Assembly: GCA_028023455.1 (NCBI GenBank)
Contig: JAQFVV010000013.1
Coordinates: 6,154,811-6,218,810 of the forward strand
Reading direction: 5' to 3'
DNA length: 64,000 bases
Source: Epiperipatus broadwayi
Taxonomy: Eukaryota; Onychophora; Udeonychophora; Euonychophora; Peripatidae
Shown here: positions 45,756-57,302 of the stretch, one piece after another
Layout: each line of letters starts with the position of its first letter
Position numbering within the stretch: the first letter of the stretch is position 1
Program-made: the position numbers and the translations under genes
The notes under the pieces: generated by a model
Told to the model about the DNA's origin: nothing
What the model saw: only the letters and a program-made list of their open reading frames with translations
The model's database searches: none

Positions 45756-48524
45756 AATGTATTGCATGTACTTTAAAGGTGATACTTTTGAACCATTCAG
45801 GGTTCTTATCTGGATGTCCATGTGCCAACATAAATTTTACTTTCATATAACTAACCATTATGTTCTAATCAAGCTCAGGAAGCAAAAAATTTATGAAGTG
45901 ATACTGTGAATAATAGATAAATAAATATAACAGCTTATTCTAGATAATTTTAAAATAACTTTACTGGGATAATTTGAAAATAATCCCTCAAACTCTAAGC
46001 TGTATTGAAATCAAGTCATGCATACTGTCAATTTATCAGATTGGTGGAGGAATAAAAATATTAAGGCTAGAGCATATCTTTAAACATTTAATTAAACTAG
46101 CTGATTAATAATTAAAAGTGAAAAAAATGACATAATATAAATATTTAAATTTATTAATTTTATCAAAAAATATACTTTCATAAAAATTATAATTAACAAG
46201 TTGATTTCTATTCATCAAATTAATTAACTTTTGCTTTTATTGATTTATTTTTTTAAATAACAAAAGTTGGAAAAACAACTTTTTCATAATCACAGATAAC
46301 AATCTTTAACTTAGTTTAATTAACCCTTTGGTAAGTTTTGGATGAAAAATCAAATAATAACAAAAAGCTAAATATAATTTAATAAATTTTAAATTACTTT
46401 AAAAAGTGTTTTTTTTTTTTAATTTTAAACAGAAAAATCAAATGGATTAAAAAAAGAAACATGTTTTATAAGAAAATGTTAAATTAATAAAATTATTCAA
46501 AATTATCAATTATTACTTTTATAAAAAATCTTCAACTATAAATGAAAATACAATGTGCCTGTAAAGCAAAATACCTTTAACCATGGTTTTACATTTTTTT
46601 GGAGTCATTCTTTGCACTTATAATTTTCAATTTTTTGAAGCAAGTTTTCTTATTGAAGGCTTCTACACAATTTACATGATTAATTTGTCTCTTTTTGATA
46701 TGCAATACTTTAAAGTTAACAAACAGCAAAAATTTATTATTTCTTTTCAATAAAATTTCCAGATGAGGCTAACACCTAGTAACGCTCATATTCTTGGTTG
46801 GAGACAAGATTTTTGATTATTTCAGGGACACTTGTCTTCTCTTTTACATTTTCTAAAAGCAGATTACATAAAAGATGATGTTAACTTTTAACTAAATTTA
46901 GCACATGACTTTCATTGTAAAAAACATTTTATAAAACTTACAATGTGCACATAGCTTGGTTAAAATTTTAAGAGCTTGGATAAGACTTGTTTTTTTTTTA
47001 GCAGCTAATGTCAGAAACTTTTTTTTTCTACTGTCTTCTTCAGAGCTTGATCAAGACTGACTGCTATAAGACATTTAGGTCTTCTGATTTACTCACACCC
47101 TTTAATTTTGAAACAACTCTGTCTCTGACCAACCATAATTTTGTCTCCAAAATGTCAAAAATTTGTGATGACCAATTAGATTAAGTTTTATAAACATAAT
47201 TGTTTAGCTATTTCCCTCCTGCAACATTGACATTGGAAAACAAGTCAAAAACTTAAATTAGAATCATAAAATTTCTGATATTTCTTTTTAATTGAAATTT
47301 TCTTGCAATACGGAAACCAAAATAATCAGTTAATGAATGACTTCTTTTTATATTAAAGAGAGATAAAAGGAACAGAAAAAACAACTCTATAATATTTAAC
47401 AAAAATTTTATATTTTTTTCTTTTCTTTTTAAAATATTTCTAAACACAAAACTTTATCTTTCTTAAAAGGTTAAAACTAAAATTGTTAAATTATTTACTA
47501 AAGAAAAAGGTTTTTCTCTTACTATATTTTAAAAAAAATTAAAGTCAACTGGTAATTAAATAAAATTATTAAAGAGAGAGAACAAAAGAAATTATTTATC
47601 TTATTTTATAGTTTCTCTATCTTTTAACCAACATTTACAAATTATATATTAAAATATTCATATTACATTGAAAAAAAAAAGGTTTGAAAATTATTTTTAA
47701 AAAAATTGTCTAGAATTGTCATATTATCATTTAAGCAGTAAAAAATTTAATTAAATGAACTACTTATTTAAAAAACATTTGGAAAAAACAAATATTATTT
47801 CACCCTGAATTAATTAACTTTAAATTTAAGTAGCATGTTGCCAACTATTCTTGTTTTTTTTTTTTTTGATATAGCAATTTGGCCAAATGGTTATTATAAA
47901 TATATTCACATGATCACAGCTATAAGTTTATCTATACATGAATCTTCAATCTGTTATCAAGCTCCATAAGTAAAATATTGATCCCACCTATCATTTTATC
48001 CTAATCTTAATATACTCAAGAAAGTTGATACTTGGACTGTAACAGATTTAAATTTTTATATTCCTACATATTTAAATAAATTCCACTAAACAGACAAATA
48101 TAACCTGTTTTAACACAGACTAATAAATATCATTTTTAATTTTCAAATTTCACTGCTCTTAATTATTATTTAGATAGTAAACATAATTTTTCTTAAAACT
48201 AGATGATTTTATAAGTATAATAACATGACAACAATCACAAGTTTATTTAAACCCTAATATTTAATACTTTATCAAAGAAACATATATAAAAATATAATCA
48301 TAACGTTTTTAAGTATTTGTAATTGAAACATAAGTAATTATCTCCTACTGAGTTATGTGATGTATACATTTTAATGGTGATTTCCAACTATTTGGTTTAT
48401 ACATAAATTAAAACAATAGACAAAATTCACTCTATAATTTTAGAACTACATCAAAAACTAAACTTCTATAACAACTGAATGTAAAGAAAATAGCACCATT
48501 TTTTTTTGATGTCACATAAGTTAA

Positions 48525-48525
<1 letters not shown>
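45756..48525. other. 2.8 kb of AT-rich DNA
   Basis: 45756-45900 continues the repeat shared with 60330-60440 (TCTGGATG-CCAT text). Beyond that I see only A/T runs and no conserved frame. The 64-codon minus frame at 47253-47447 has no motif. Confidence 0.35.
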
Positions 48526-48588
<63 letters not shown>

Positions 48589-48599
48589 TATATATATAG
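48526..48599. repeat. (TA)n microsatellite
   Basis: About 35 TA units with one GTATATA interruption, 33 bp before the inverted Penelope fragment. Confidence 0.95.
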
Positions 48600-48631
48600 A
48601 AAAACAAAAACAAGTTAATCATGTAACCTGC

Positions 48632-48780
48632 TATTAAATCACCATTATTTTTACTTTTTACATGCTTATATAACAATTCATGCTCCTTCAATCTTTTCTC
48701 ATTACTGCACCTAGATTCACCTATTTATGATAGCATACAATCACAAAAAATTTGATATATGACATTACTTTTCTGCTTGA
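48632..48780 (-). pseudogene. GIY-YIG nuclease core of Penelope-like element, inverted fragment
   Basis: On the minus strand the text IGESRCSNEKRLKEHELLYK is the GIY-YIG core (YIGE and the R-L-x-E-H helix), nearly the same as residues 166-184 of the frame at 61320-62099. At DNA level 48680-48775 runs parallel to plus-strand 61555-61655 (TGCTCCTTCAATCTTTTCTC in both). Stops interrupt the upstream part. Inactive fragment. Confidence 0.8.
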
Positions 48781-49021
48781 TAAGCATGTAAAAAGTAAAA
48801 ATAATGGTGATTTAATATCTCCTTTAGTTTTCTTTGATCACGAAAAAACATGTAAATATAAACTTAAATTTGATTTTGAAAATGTGAAAATTCTTCATGA
48901 AGAGAGAAACCACTGTAAAATAAAAATTAAAGAGACAATTTTTTTAAACAGGAATAAAATGCATTTAATAAATCGACAAGCTGCTAACAGTAAAATACGA
49001 GATTCGTGGAATTTGAATTGA
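48781..49021 (+). pseudogene. C-terminal part of Penelope-like GIY-YIG nuclease
   Basis: The frame continues from 48752 to 49021, but real homology begins at 48781 (KHVKSKNNGDLI). It then reads LVFFDHEKTCKYKLKF, ILHEERNHCKIKIKETIFL and INRQAANSKIR. Compared with the copy at 61320-62099 (VFFDYEKTC, LMEERNHKKRKIKEAIL, VINRQVANTAI) it is about two-thirds identical. The R-x-x-K-I-K-E-x-I helix carries the family's conserved Glu. The ATG at 48752 lies in the inverted arm and is not a true start. Confidence 0.85.
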
Positions 49022-49044
49022 TGACATTAATGGCAGTTGAGGCA

Positions 49045-49066
49045 GGTTTAAAAAATTAACCAAAAG
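49045..49066 (+). other. Post-ORF hairpin shared by both Penelope copies
   Basis: GGTTTA and TTAACC pair (one mismatch) and are followed by AAAAG, 24 bp after the stop codon region. The other copy has the same arrangement at 61242-61264 on the minus strand. Confidence 0.45.
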
Positions 49067-49080
49067 TATTTCTGCGGATT

Positions 49081-49175
49081 TAAGGATTGTTTGTAATAGT
49101 TTGTAAACCGTTAAATTTATTATTTCAATAATAATTACAATTTTGTTTTTAATTAACGGACATTTTATTTATTTT

Positions 49176-49207
<32 letters not shown>

Positions 49208-49208
49208 T
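49081..49208. other. AT-rich spacer with (AC)n/(TA)n
   Basis: Short CA and TA dinucleotide run at 49176-49207, just before the TIR element at 49209. Confidence 0.5.
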
Positions 49209-49781
49209 GAGATTAACTCATTACTACTATTTATTTGAAATATAATTGAATAGTCCTCCAGCTTCAGTAAATCACAATGCATTTAAAGTTATAATGATAC
49301 CATTTTAACTTTGCTCTTCTTCATATATTAGGAGGATTGCCTTCAATTCAGTCGATATGAATTTACTTAATCAATCAGAAATTTATTACTAAATATTTTA
49401 TACTTGATTGACATATATATCTAGCAAGTATAAAATTACTTTAAGTTTTGTTCTTACCAATGATGATTTAAATTCTAGTATTATGTAATGAATAATATTT
49501 TAGTAGTAGTAAAAATGTTTTTGGAATTAATTCTTTGCAACTGTTTATTTTAAATATAATCAAATAGTTCATCCAGCTTCAGTAAACGACAATGTATTTA
49601 AAGTGAATATGTATTTAACTTTATTCCTCTTCATAAAATTTTTGATTGATTAAATAAATGTATGCCTTCTAGCAAAAGCATCATATACAATCCTCTTGAT
49701 ATATGGAGAACAAAGTTAAAGAATAATTTTAACATTAAACGCATCGTCATTAAAGTTAAACTGTTGCAATGAGTTAATCTC
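49209..49781. mobile_element. 573-bp TIR element (MITE) with internal repeat
   Basis: GAGATTAACTCATT at 49209-49222 is repeated inverted at 49768-49781. Inside, CCAGCTTCAGTAAATCACAA (about 49258) recurs as CCAGCTTCAGTAAACGACAA (about 49575) in the same direction, and AGGAGGATTG (about 49330) has an inverted partner near 49690. No coding frame. A non-autonomous DNA transposon with subterminal repeats. Confidence 0.55.
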
Positions 49782-52700
49782 CAAAACATTACATATAAAT
49801 ATTTGGCACTGTAAATTATTATTTATTACAAAAAGAAATGAAATTGATAATTGCTATCCAGAATATAATTATATATATGCTTGTTAACTATAAAGAATAT
49901 TATATTTAATACTTGTGAATGTTTTATATTTCATAATTTGAAATGAAAGAAATAAAATCTTAATATAAATGAGATTCAAGCTTATTCTGATTTATTGTTA
50001 TTGATGTTGGAATTAGGCACAGCTGATAAAGGGGATTTCCTGAAATTAGTCCTGTAAACCTTATATTGTTGTACTTCATATTTCTTTATTTAGTTATAAA
50101 GTCGAATCTTGCGTTATGATTTGTAGAAATCTCTCTAGCTAAAATTAAGCACTCAAGGCACATATACTGAGGTTTTAGCCTTATATAAGTATTACGTACT
50201 GACATCGCGCTTAATAAGAATTAATATTTACAACTTTAAATTAATTCAAAATATTTCTAAATTTAATATTTGAATATTTACTTGTAAATCAAAAGATTTT
50301 GCTAATGTTAATGTTTGACAGAAGTAGTGGACTGAATTGGTGAAGAATTTATTAGTTTCATGCTCCCAAATCAAAATGCTTTAGATTGCCTATATAATTA
50401 GGAAAATAGGTTGAAAGATAAGAGGGGGGGGTTTGTAGAGGTCTCTCTTTCTAAAATTAAACACTCAAGGTGCATGTACTGACGTTTTATCCTTATATAA
50501 GTATTATTTAGTTATTATAAAATATCTTATATCTTAATTAAATAATGAACTAATAGATAAAAATTAAATACCTTCATTCATAAGATTATTAGTATATTGT
50601 GTCATTATTCCGAACTTTTTAGAAATAATTTGTATTTTTTCCAAGTATTTTTGTGAGTTAGTGAAATTGAATAATTATTTCTTAAAAAAATCAAGGTATA
50701 AGCACATACTTCTATCTTTGTTATTTATATTAAATATTTTCTCTAATATTCATTGGTAGTTAAAATTAATTGTTTTAGGCTTAAGTAGTTTAACTAAAAA
50801 TTAACATGGTTAGAAAGTACCTGAATTACTTATTTTGTGATATTACAGCAGTTGATAATTTATTTAACATTTGTCAACACTATAAAAAGGAACATGTGCT
50901 TCTATTGTTTATTGTAATTATTACATTGTTAGCTTTTAAACAAGATGTCAATAGAATACATAGTCTGTGAATAAATTTTAAGAAATAAAAGCTAATTATG
51001 AATGACCAATAAATAATTCCTGTCCCAAATCTGATACATTGTGAGATATAATAATGACACATATATGTTTTTATTACAATAACTTTTTTCTAGCCTCTTG
51101 CTCTTTTATTTTACTGATTAGAATCAGAATAGATTCATATAGGGTCTGAATTCATGATCCTCTCGTGTTATATATCATCTCTGTATACTAGTTGCAGTAA
51201 TGTTGTGAATTTGTAAATGTGCATTTACATTTTTAATTATATGCATATTATTACTCAAGCCAATATTTTTATTTTTTATATGAAAGTATGTGTAAATATA
51301 TAATTTTACAGAGATCTTCCTCCATTTGTGAAAGAAATGAATAATGACAATTGATTTTGAAGTCTAGAAATTTTCAATTAATATTTTGCCAAAAACAATA
51401 TTGTAATGAGTTACTTTTCAATTGAGTTTGAAACAGGAGTTCACTTGGCAAATAATAAGCATGTTTGATAAACTCTTACAACCAATGTTAAATAATCTAT
51501 AAAAGATGTCAAAATATGGCTTGGTCATCATGCCTGCAATATGATTTATTTATTGTAAAAAGTATTTGCAATTTTAGTAATACTAATAATAGCAATACAA
51601 GAATTGTAAAGATAATAAAAGTAAATCTTTAATTTTGTTTAAATACATAAAGTTTACTTAATATGAACTCTTTAAAATTTAAACATAAAACAGTGAAAAA
51701 TTGAAATGATCAAAGTTCAAAATTGATATAACTGTTTTAGATTGTATTCCAAAGGAAGTTTGATGAACAGATAAACACAGATTAAGGTATTGGATTTTAA
51801 GTAGCATCTAATTTGTTATTTTTAATACTTTTATTCTTAGATATATTAATAATAGACTAATAATATTAAAACTGATTTTTATATTAATAGAAACTCATTT
51901 TATTAAAGCATATGATCCCGTATTAGATTTTGAAGTTAAAAAACTGTTATTCATTATTAGATAATTTTATTTCACAAATAATAATAAGTAAAAGATTGAA
52001 TTTTTCTTGAAGACTTATTAATACAAACAATTATTAGCCACAGGGTTATTAATTTTGTGAAATGAAATGGTTTGTTATTATTAAATGTTTGCTAACTATT
52101 TCCAAACACTTTGTTTTACACAGAAAATCATTGCAAAAAACTTAGATGTATCAACTTTGAAACAATTGCATGTCGTGATTATGAGTTGTTTGTTGCCTTC
52201 CATAGTTTTTTGCAATAATATAGGGGCAGATTCTAGAATTCAAGGTTCATGAATTACAGCCTGTCTGTTAGTTTTAGCATTTGAACTTCATAAGGAACTA
52301 CTGATCAGTAAAACCATTCTATTATTACTTTTATTTATTGTAATTAGAGACAGAATGCAAAGAAGGTCAGTATCGTACAAATACTTATAAGTGCAAATTA
52401 TTGACAGATAACAGATTATTATGATAGTACTATTAGAAACAATCTTATCCCAAAATTATTGATAGAAAATTTTATGTCCATTGCTTAGAAGTAACTGCTT
52501 CTTGTTGCTGAAATTTGGATTTTCAAGCTTGCCCTGATATGCATGGCAATTCCCATAAAGTACGTGTTACAGGCATGTACAAATCTTGATTGATTCTTTG
52601 ATAATGATTACATTATCAGTGATTTAATTAAAAACAAGCTTGCAATATTTTTCACTTGCTTGAATAATGAAATATGAATGTAGAGCCCCTTGTAAGCAAT

Positions 52701-53052
52701 TTATGAATTTAAAGAGAGAAGTTTAGTGATTCACAAGAAGTCTTAAAAATTATTGATGAATTAAATATATATAGAAAATATAGTCACTCACTGATTACAA
52801 ATTCAAATCTTTTTATTATATATTATCAAGATCAACTTATTTATTATATTTCACCACTAACTTATAATATAAAATGAAAGTTAACCCTTCAAATAACCTA
52901 CAAATTACAATATCCAATCATAATGACATAAAATAAATGAAAAATCCTTATTTGACAATTATACAAATATGATTAGCAAATCACAACAAAGTATCCTTTA
53001 AATTAATAAAGCCAAGTTATTAAACTCTAAATTATAATTATCCTAATGTGTA
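49782..53052. other. 3.3 kb of AT-rich DNA with one direct repeat
   Basis: Apart from the repeat at 50123-50510 I see no motif. The 60-codon minus frame at 50880-51062 has none. Confidence 0.35.
50123..50510. repeat. Pair of 80-bp direct repeats, 310 bp apart
   Basis: 50123-50204 and 50433-50512 share ATTAA(G/A)CACTCAAGG and CCTTATATAAGTATTA at about 85% identity. They could be subterminal repeats of an unrecognised element. Confidence 0.6.
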
Positions 53053-53119
<67 letters not shown>

Positions 53120-53179
53120 TGTAGTAGTAGTAGCAGCAGTAGTAACAGTAGTAACAGCAGCAGTATTATTATTATTATT
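53053..53179. repeat. (GTA)n-(CAG)-(TTA)n microsatellite
   Basis: About 28 GTA units, then mixed AGC/AGT/AAC units, then TTA units up to the LINE 3' end at 53180. Confidence 0.92.
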
Positions 53180-54010
53180 AAGTTTCAACAATAGTAAACT
53201 TTATTGATCCAATAGTTACATAGTATTACAATGCCATAGCAAGATACATGTTGAATCTTATTATTGTCAGTTCCATTTCAAGTGCTACAATATTCATTTT
53301 TTTAAAAGTACATATCTATAGGGGTAATTTTACATGATTGTATACACTTTAGCAATGTTAATTAATCACATTATTGTCCAATAGGAGCATAATCTGGACC
53401 ATGCTTTCTTTAATTTTTTATTCTTTATAGCTTCGCTGTTTGTCTGAGAAGGGACCAAGTAGCTGCATAAATATCCAGGCTGGTGATCTGCTTGTCTCTA
53501 ACTTGAATTTTATTCAACTTATTTTCAAATATGGCTGGATGCCTTCTGGAGTTATTACCCAATATGAACACACACCTAGTGCACCAAAGTACATATAAGA
53601 CAAAAGTTGAGGCCCTTATGGCTGGTATAGACCTACCTTTGTAATTTGACATAATTTGCATCATTGTAGTATTTTTTCTGTATTTGCCCTGCAAAGTGCA
53701 TCTAGTCTGCTCCAAGGCCTTGCAATTGAAAATTATATGCTGTAAAGTCTCCTCAGCCATATGGCAAAGGCCACAGAATGGATCAACTGACCTGTACATT
53801 CTTCTGTGATGTAAAAAATATTTAGTAGGTAAAGCGTTCAAATTCATCTTGATTATAAAATCTAGGAACTTAGGTTCTAGTTGCCATTTTTTGTATTGCT
53901 TGATCAGGTATTTGTTTCCTATTTCTAGTATTGATGGGATCTCCTCATTATAATTATTTTGATGTATAAATTTATATATTTCCCAATATTTATATTTTTG
54001 GTCCAATTGA
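53180..54010 (-). mobile_element. 5'-truncated LINE, C-terminal part and 3' UTR
   Basis: Minus-strand element: coding end at 53425-54006, then a 245-bp 3' UTR with AATAAA at 53200-53205 and an (AAT)n tail (53164-53179). Its 5' end stops exactly at a 210-bp (ATT)n array. It is less decayed than the LINE at 440-2398. Confidence 0.82.
53425..54006 (-). CDS. C-terminal region of LINE ORF2 with CCHC motif (intact 193 codons)
   Basis: The longest uninterrupted meaningful frame in the window. Residues 8-70 are helical and basic (KFLDFIIKMNLNALPTKYFL, then HHRRM), the lead-in seen before the zinc motif of LINE ORF2. Residues 78-95 are CGLCHMAEETLQHIIFNC, i.e. C-x2-C-x8-H-x4-C with the E-E-T signature typical of the C-terminal zinc-binding domain of non-LTR reverse transcriptases (zf-RVT class). 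The remainder (RKNTTMMQIM to the end) has no known motif. The RT itself is missing upstream, where (ATT)n begins, so the Met at residue 1 is only the first in the remaining frame. No stops inside 193 codons implies a young insertion. Confidence 0.75.
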   Translation of the reverse strand: MDQKYKYWEIYKFIHQNNYNEEIPSILEIGNKYLIKQYKKWQLEPKFLDFIIKMNLNALPTKYFLHHRRMYRSVDPFCGLCHMAEETLQHIIFNCKALEQTRCTLQGKYRKNTTMMQIMSNYKGRSIPAIRASTFVLYVLWCTRCVFILGNNSRRHPAIFENKLNKIQVRDKQITSLDIYAATWSLLRQTAKL

Positions 54011-54221
<211 letters not shown>

Positions 54222-54829
54222 ATCAAATGGTAAGATAGAAATCTAATATTTAATTAAGCATATAGACTGCACCAATGAGCTTTAAACCTAAACAAAGTAA
54301 ATCATTTCTTCAATGTAATTCTAATGCCAATGTCAATGTATGCCATTACCAATTTTATAATATCATAAGATTTCAATTTTCTAACCAAATATTAAGTCAT
54401 CATCCAATAAATAACAGTTTAAAAAATATGCAATTACCCAATTATAATCACCTTTGTTAAACCTAAATAATTAATCTACTTATACTTTAAAAACTATGTG
54501 GCAATCTTCTAATTACAAATTAATTAATCTATTATTGTATAAAAATATATTCTGGTTTAAATGATATTATATTGGATTTACTATAAAAAAATTAATATGT
54601 AATAATACATAACTCTTACCGATCCAATCATATAACTCCTAGACTAGTTTATATTTTATTATAAATTATATGATGTAAGTTAATACATGACCACTATGTA
54701 TCAAAATTTTATAAGCCAATAGGGTTGCATTAATAATTAAATGACAACTAAAGCAGGTTAATTTTTTTAAATGAATTTAAATTTTATTAACAATAAGTAT
54801 ATATAAAAATAATGACCAATAAACAATAA
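54222..54829. other. AT-rich DNA, nothing firm
   Basis: 54705-54725 (TTTTATAAGCCAATAGG) may be a decayed outer TIR of the family A copy that follows. Confidence 0.35.
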
Positions 54830-55215
54830 ATGTGGTTATTAAAAAACCAAAGGCACCAAAATGTATAAATGCTGAACTGAGTTTAGATCTATATGACTAT
54901 ATAAGTAAATGAGTTTGAATTGAAAACAGTGTGTTTTCATTTTGGACCAAAGTTAACTAAAGAGGTAAATGATAGCTTCTGGGTGGTAACATTAGATCTT
55001 AAGATCTAAGTACAATGTTCTCAAATTTAAGACTCCTCACTGATGAAAGTCACAAGTTAGAAACTAATCTGGGAATATTAGATGAGTAGGGACTAGTTGG
55101 AACTTTATGCACACATCTCATGCTTTCATTGATTACTCTGACTTGCACTGATTGGTGCTATTATATAGAGAGATTTGCCTCTGTGTTAACAGCTTGTGTA
55201 AGCATAAAGAATGGT
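54830..55215 (+). mobile_element. TIR element, family A, old copy
   Basis: Interior in plus orientation: AAACCAAAGGCACCAAAATG, ATTAGATCTTAAGATCTA, ACTCCTCACTGATGAAAGTC, GCTTTCATTGATTACTCT, followed by the right TIR (AGAGATTTGCCTCTGTGTTA, GCATAAAGAATGGTGAT to about 55214). Clearly more diverged than the copy at 63.2 kb. Confidence 0.65.
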
Positions 55216-57146
55216 GATCTTGTGGCATTAAAATATTAGTTATAATTCAAACTAGAAATGGACTGTTCTCTATGAAAGTGTAATTTGGTACTAGCAGGGA
55301 CAGTTAAATAGCCTAAAAACTTCCCTTAAAAATGTGATAGATATAAAAACTTAATCTTTTAATATCTAAACGGTAAGATATTAGCTAGATGGTCACTTTA
55401 CTTCATATAATGTGAAAAATGATTATGTGATTTCATTTATGATTTTATTTTGTTCTTTGAACTATTCATTTTAATTTAAAATCATTACAGTATATCTATG
55501 TTAAATGTAAAATTGTATTTTAGTCTGTTGAATTAATTTATTAAGATTGTAAAAAAACAACATGGAAATAAAAGATATAATGTTTAATCAAAATTTATTT
55601 TGTAAAATTAACTAACAACATAATATGATCTTTCTCCTATTTTTCTGTGAAAAAAATCTCAAGAGAGCTCTGCTCTTTCTCAATTTAAATGATATATATT
55701 ATATTTTGATTTACAAGTGACAAAGTTGCTGCATTCAAAACTTCAACACTGAGTACACCAGATAAATACATTTATAATCATTACTTAATAAACTAGAGCT
55801 TATCCCTAGCAAAGAAATGAACAGTAAATTTTAGTTTAAAATTAATATTTATGTTTTATAATTAAACATAAATACAAGAAATAGCTCATCTTCACCTCTT
55901 TTTTCCTATGTGCAATATCTTTTTAGATTTATTTAAAACTTCCACTCACATTAGTCTTGAATCATATAAATAAAGAATCTAAAAAAACTAATGACTCTTA
56001 AGATATATTTAATGGTGAATCAGCTCTCTTCAATGGCCTAGGTCTCAATCTCTTAATGCAACTTCATTATGTGTTTAGTTAATATCCAATTATTATATTT
56101 TGATTTCCACTAGTTACATTTTCTGTACTCACAACTCTAATATCAATTACTTCAGATAAGTATATCAATTGCGATTAAGGAAGAGATCTTATCACTAGTC
56201 CAGATATAAACTTTAAATTTTAATTAAATACTAGTATAGTTATTTTTCTTTTTTAATATATAAATTGGAAGATTTTTTTGTTTTAAATTTTAATGCTTGT
56301 CTTTAAATTTAAAAAAAAAAAAAGGACAAGTCATTAGTATGCTTATACTAAATATAAACAAATTGAATTTGCATTCTTTTTTCAGAAATGTGTTGGAAAT
56401 CTATGTAAATTACAAACTATTTATAATTATAAATAATTTTAAGTTTGCTTTAAAAATACAATTAAATTAAAAAAATTCTGAATGTTATTCAATAAACGTT
56501 GTAACAAATATAAATAATGTTCATACTATTTGCAAAGCATAACTGGTTCTGATACTTAATTCGTAATGTATGTAAACTATAATCAAGTTATTTATATAAA
56601 TAAGAAAACTTACCTCATATGAAATAAAATTAATTAAGTATTTAAACTAGAATATTGAAAAACTAAAAACTAAAATTAGTATAAAAACATACATTAAAAA
56701 AGTGTTTGAAGTCTATATTAATAAAAATAAACCCTATAGTAGATATTAAGAAGGTACAATTTAAAAATTTATGATTTGTAAATCTGCATTTTTTAAAAAA
56801 AAAAACTAAATTAAACTTCAATAGAAGTCTAAAAACTAAAATTGCAATCCAACTCAACAAGATATAGAATGGTATATGACTTTAACAACAGGGTATGCAT
56901 ATATGTTAAGATTCTGTACAAAAAGTAGAAAATAGATTGTTAGAATCAGATGCTAAAATTTGAACATCATCAGTGGTTGCTTGCTGTTGATTGTCATTCC
57001 TTAAACAATTTATTTTCGGATATCAGTATGCTGATTCATATAATTATAATGAACCCTTTCTTCATTATTAAAATAAATTACACAATTACAGTATATCATA
57101 GACTGATTACTGTATTCATATTATTTAGTTACATTTTAAAAATATA
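55216..57146. other. 1.9 kb of AT-rich DNA
   Basis: No conserved frame or repeat boundary. The 65-codon frames at 56663-56860 and 56950-57147 have no motif. Confidence 0.4.
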
Positions 57147-57302
57147 GGGGATTTGAACTCAGACTTCCAAGCACCTTCCAACTATCAACACTATCTCATA
57201 ACACTGATACACATGATCACACACATGTAGAAAAGATCAATAATCACCAGTATACGTATTTCACGAAATGGTGATGGAAAGTCTGAGTTCGAATCCCCTT
57301 TA
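57147..57302. mobile_element. Inverted pair of tRNA-like SINE ends
   Basis: GGGGATTTGAACTCAGACTT at 57148-57167 is the inverted complement of AAGTCTGAGTTCGAATCCCC at 57279-57298. Both contain a B box (GAGTTCGAATCC and GAGTTCAAATCC). The right copy continues into a short tail resembling 39996-40015. Two SINE ends face each other, making a 150-bp fold-back. Confidence 0.5.

Larger units (their letters stand above)
48632..49080. mobile_element. Penelope-like element fragment with 5' inversion
   Basis: 48781-49021 encodes the C-terminal nuclease region on the plus strand. 48632-48780 encodes the adjoining upstream nuclease part on the minus strand. The arms 48632-48668 and 48781-48817 are perfect 37-bp inverted complements, so this piece of the element is present twice, in opposite directions. 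The layout resembles twin-primed or template-switched integration of a reverse-transcribed copy. Confidence 0.85.
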
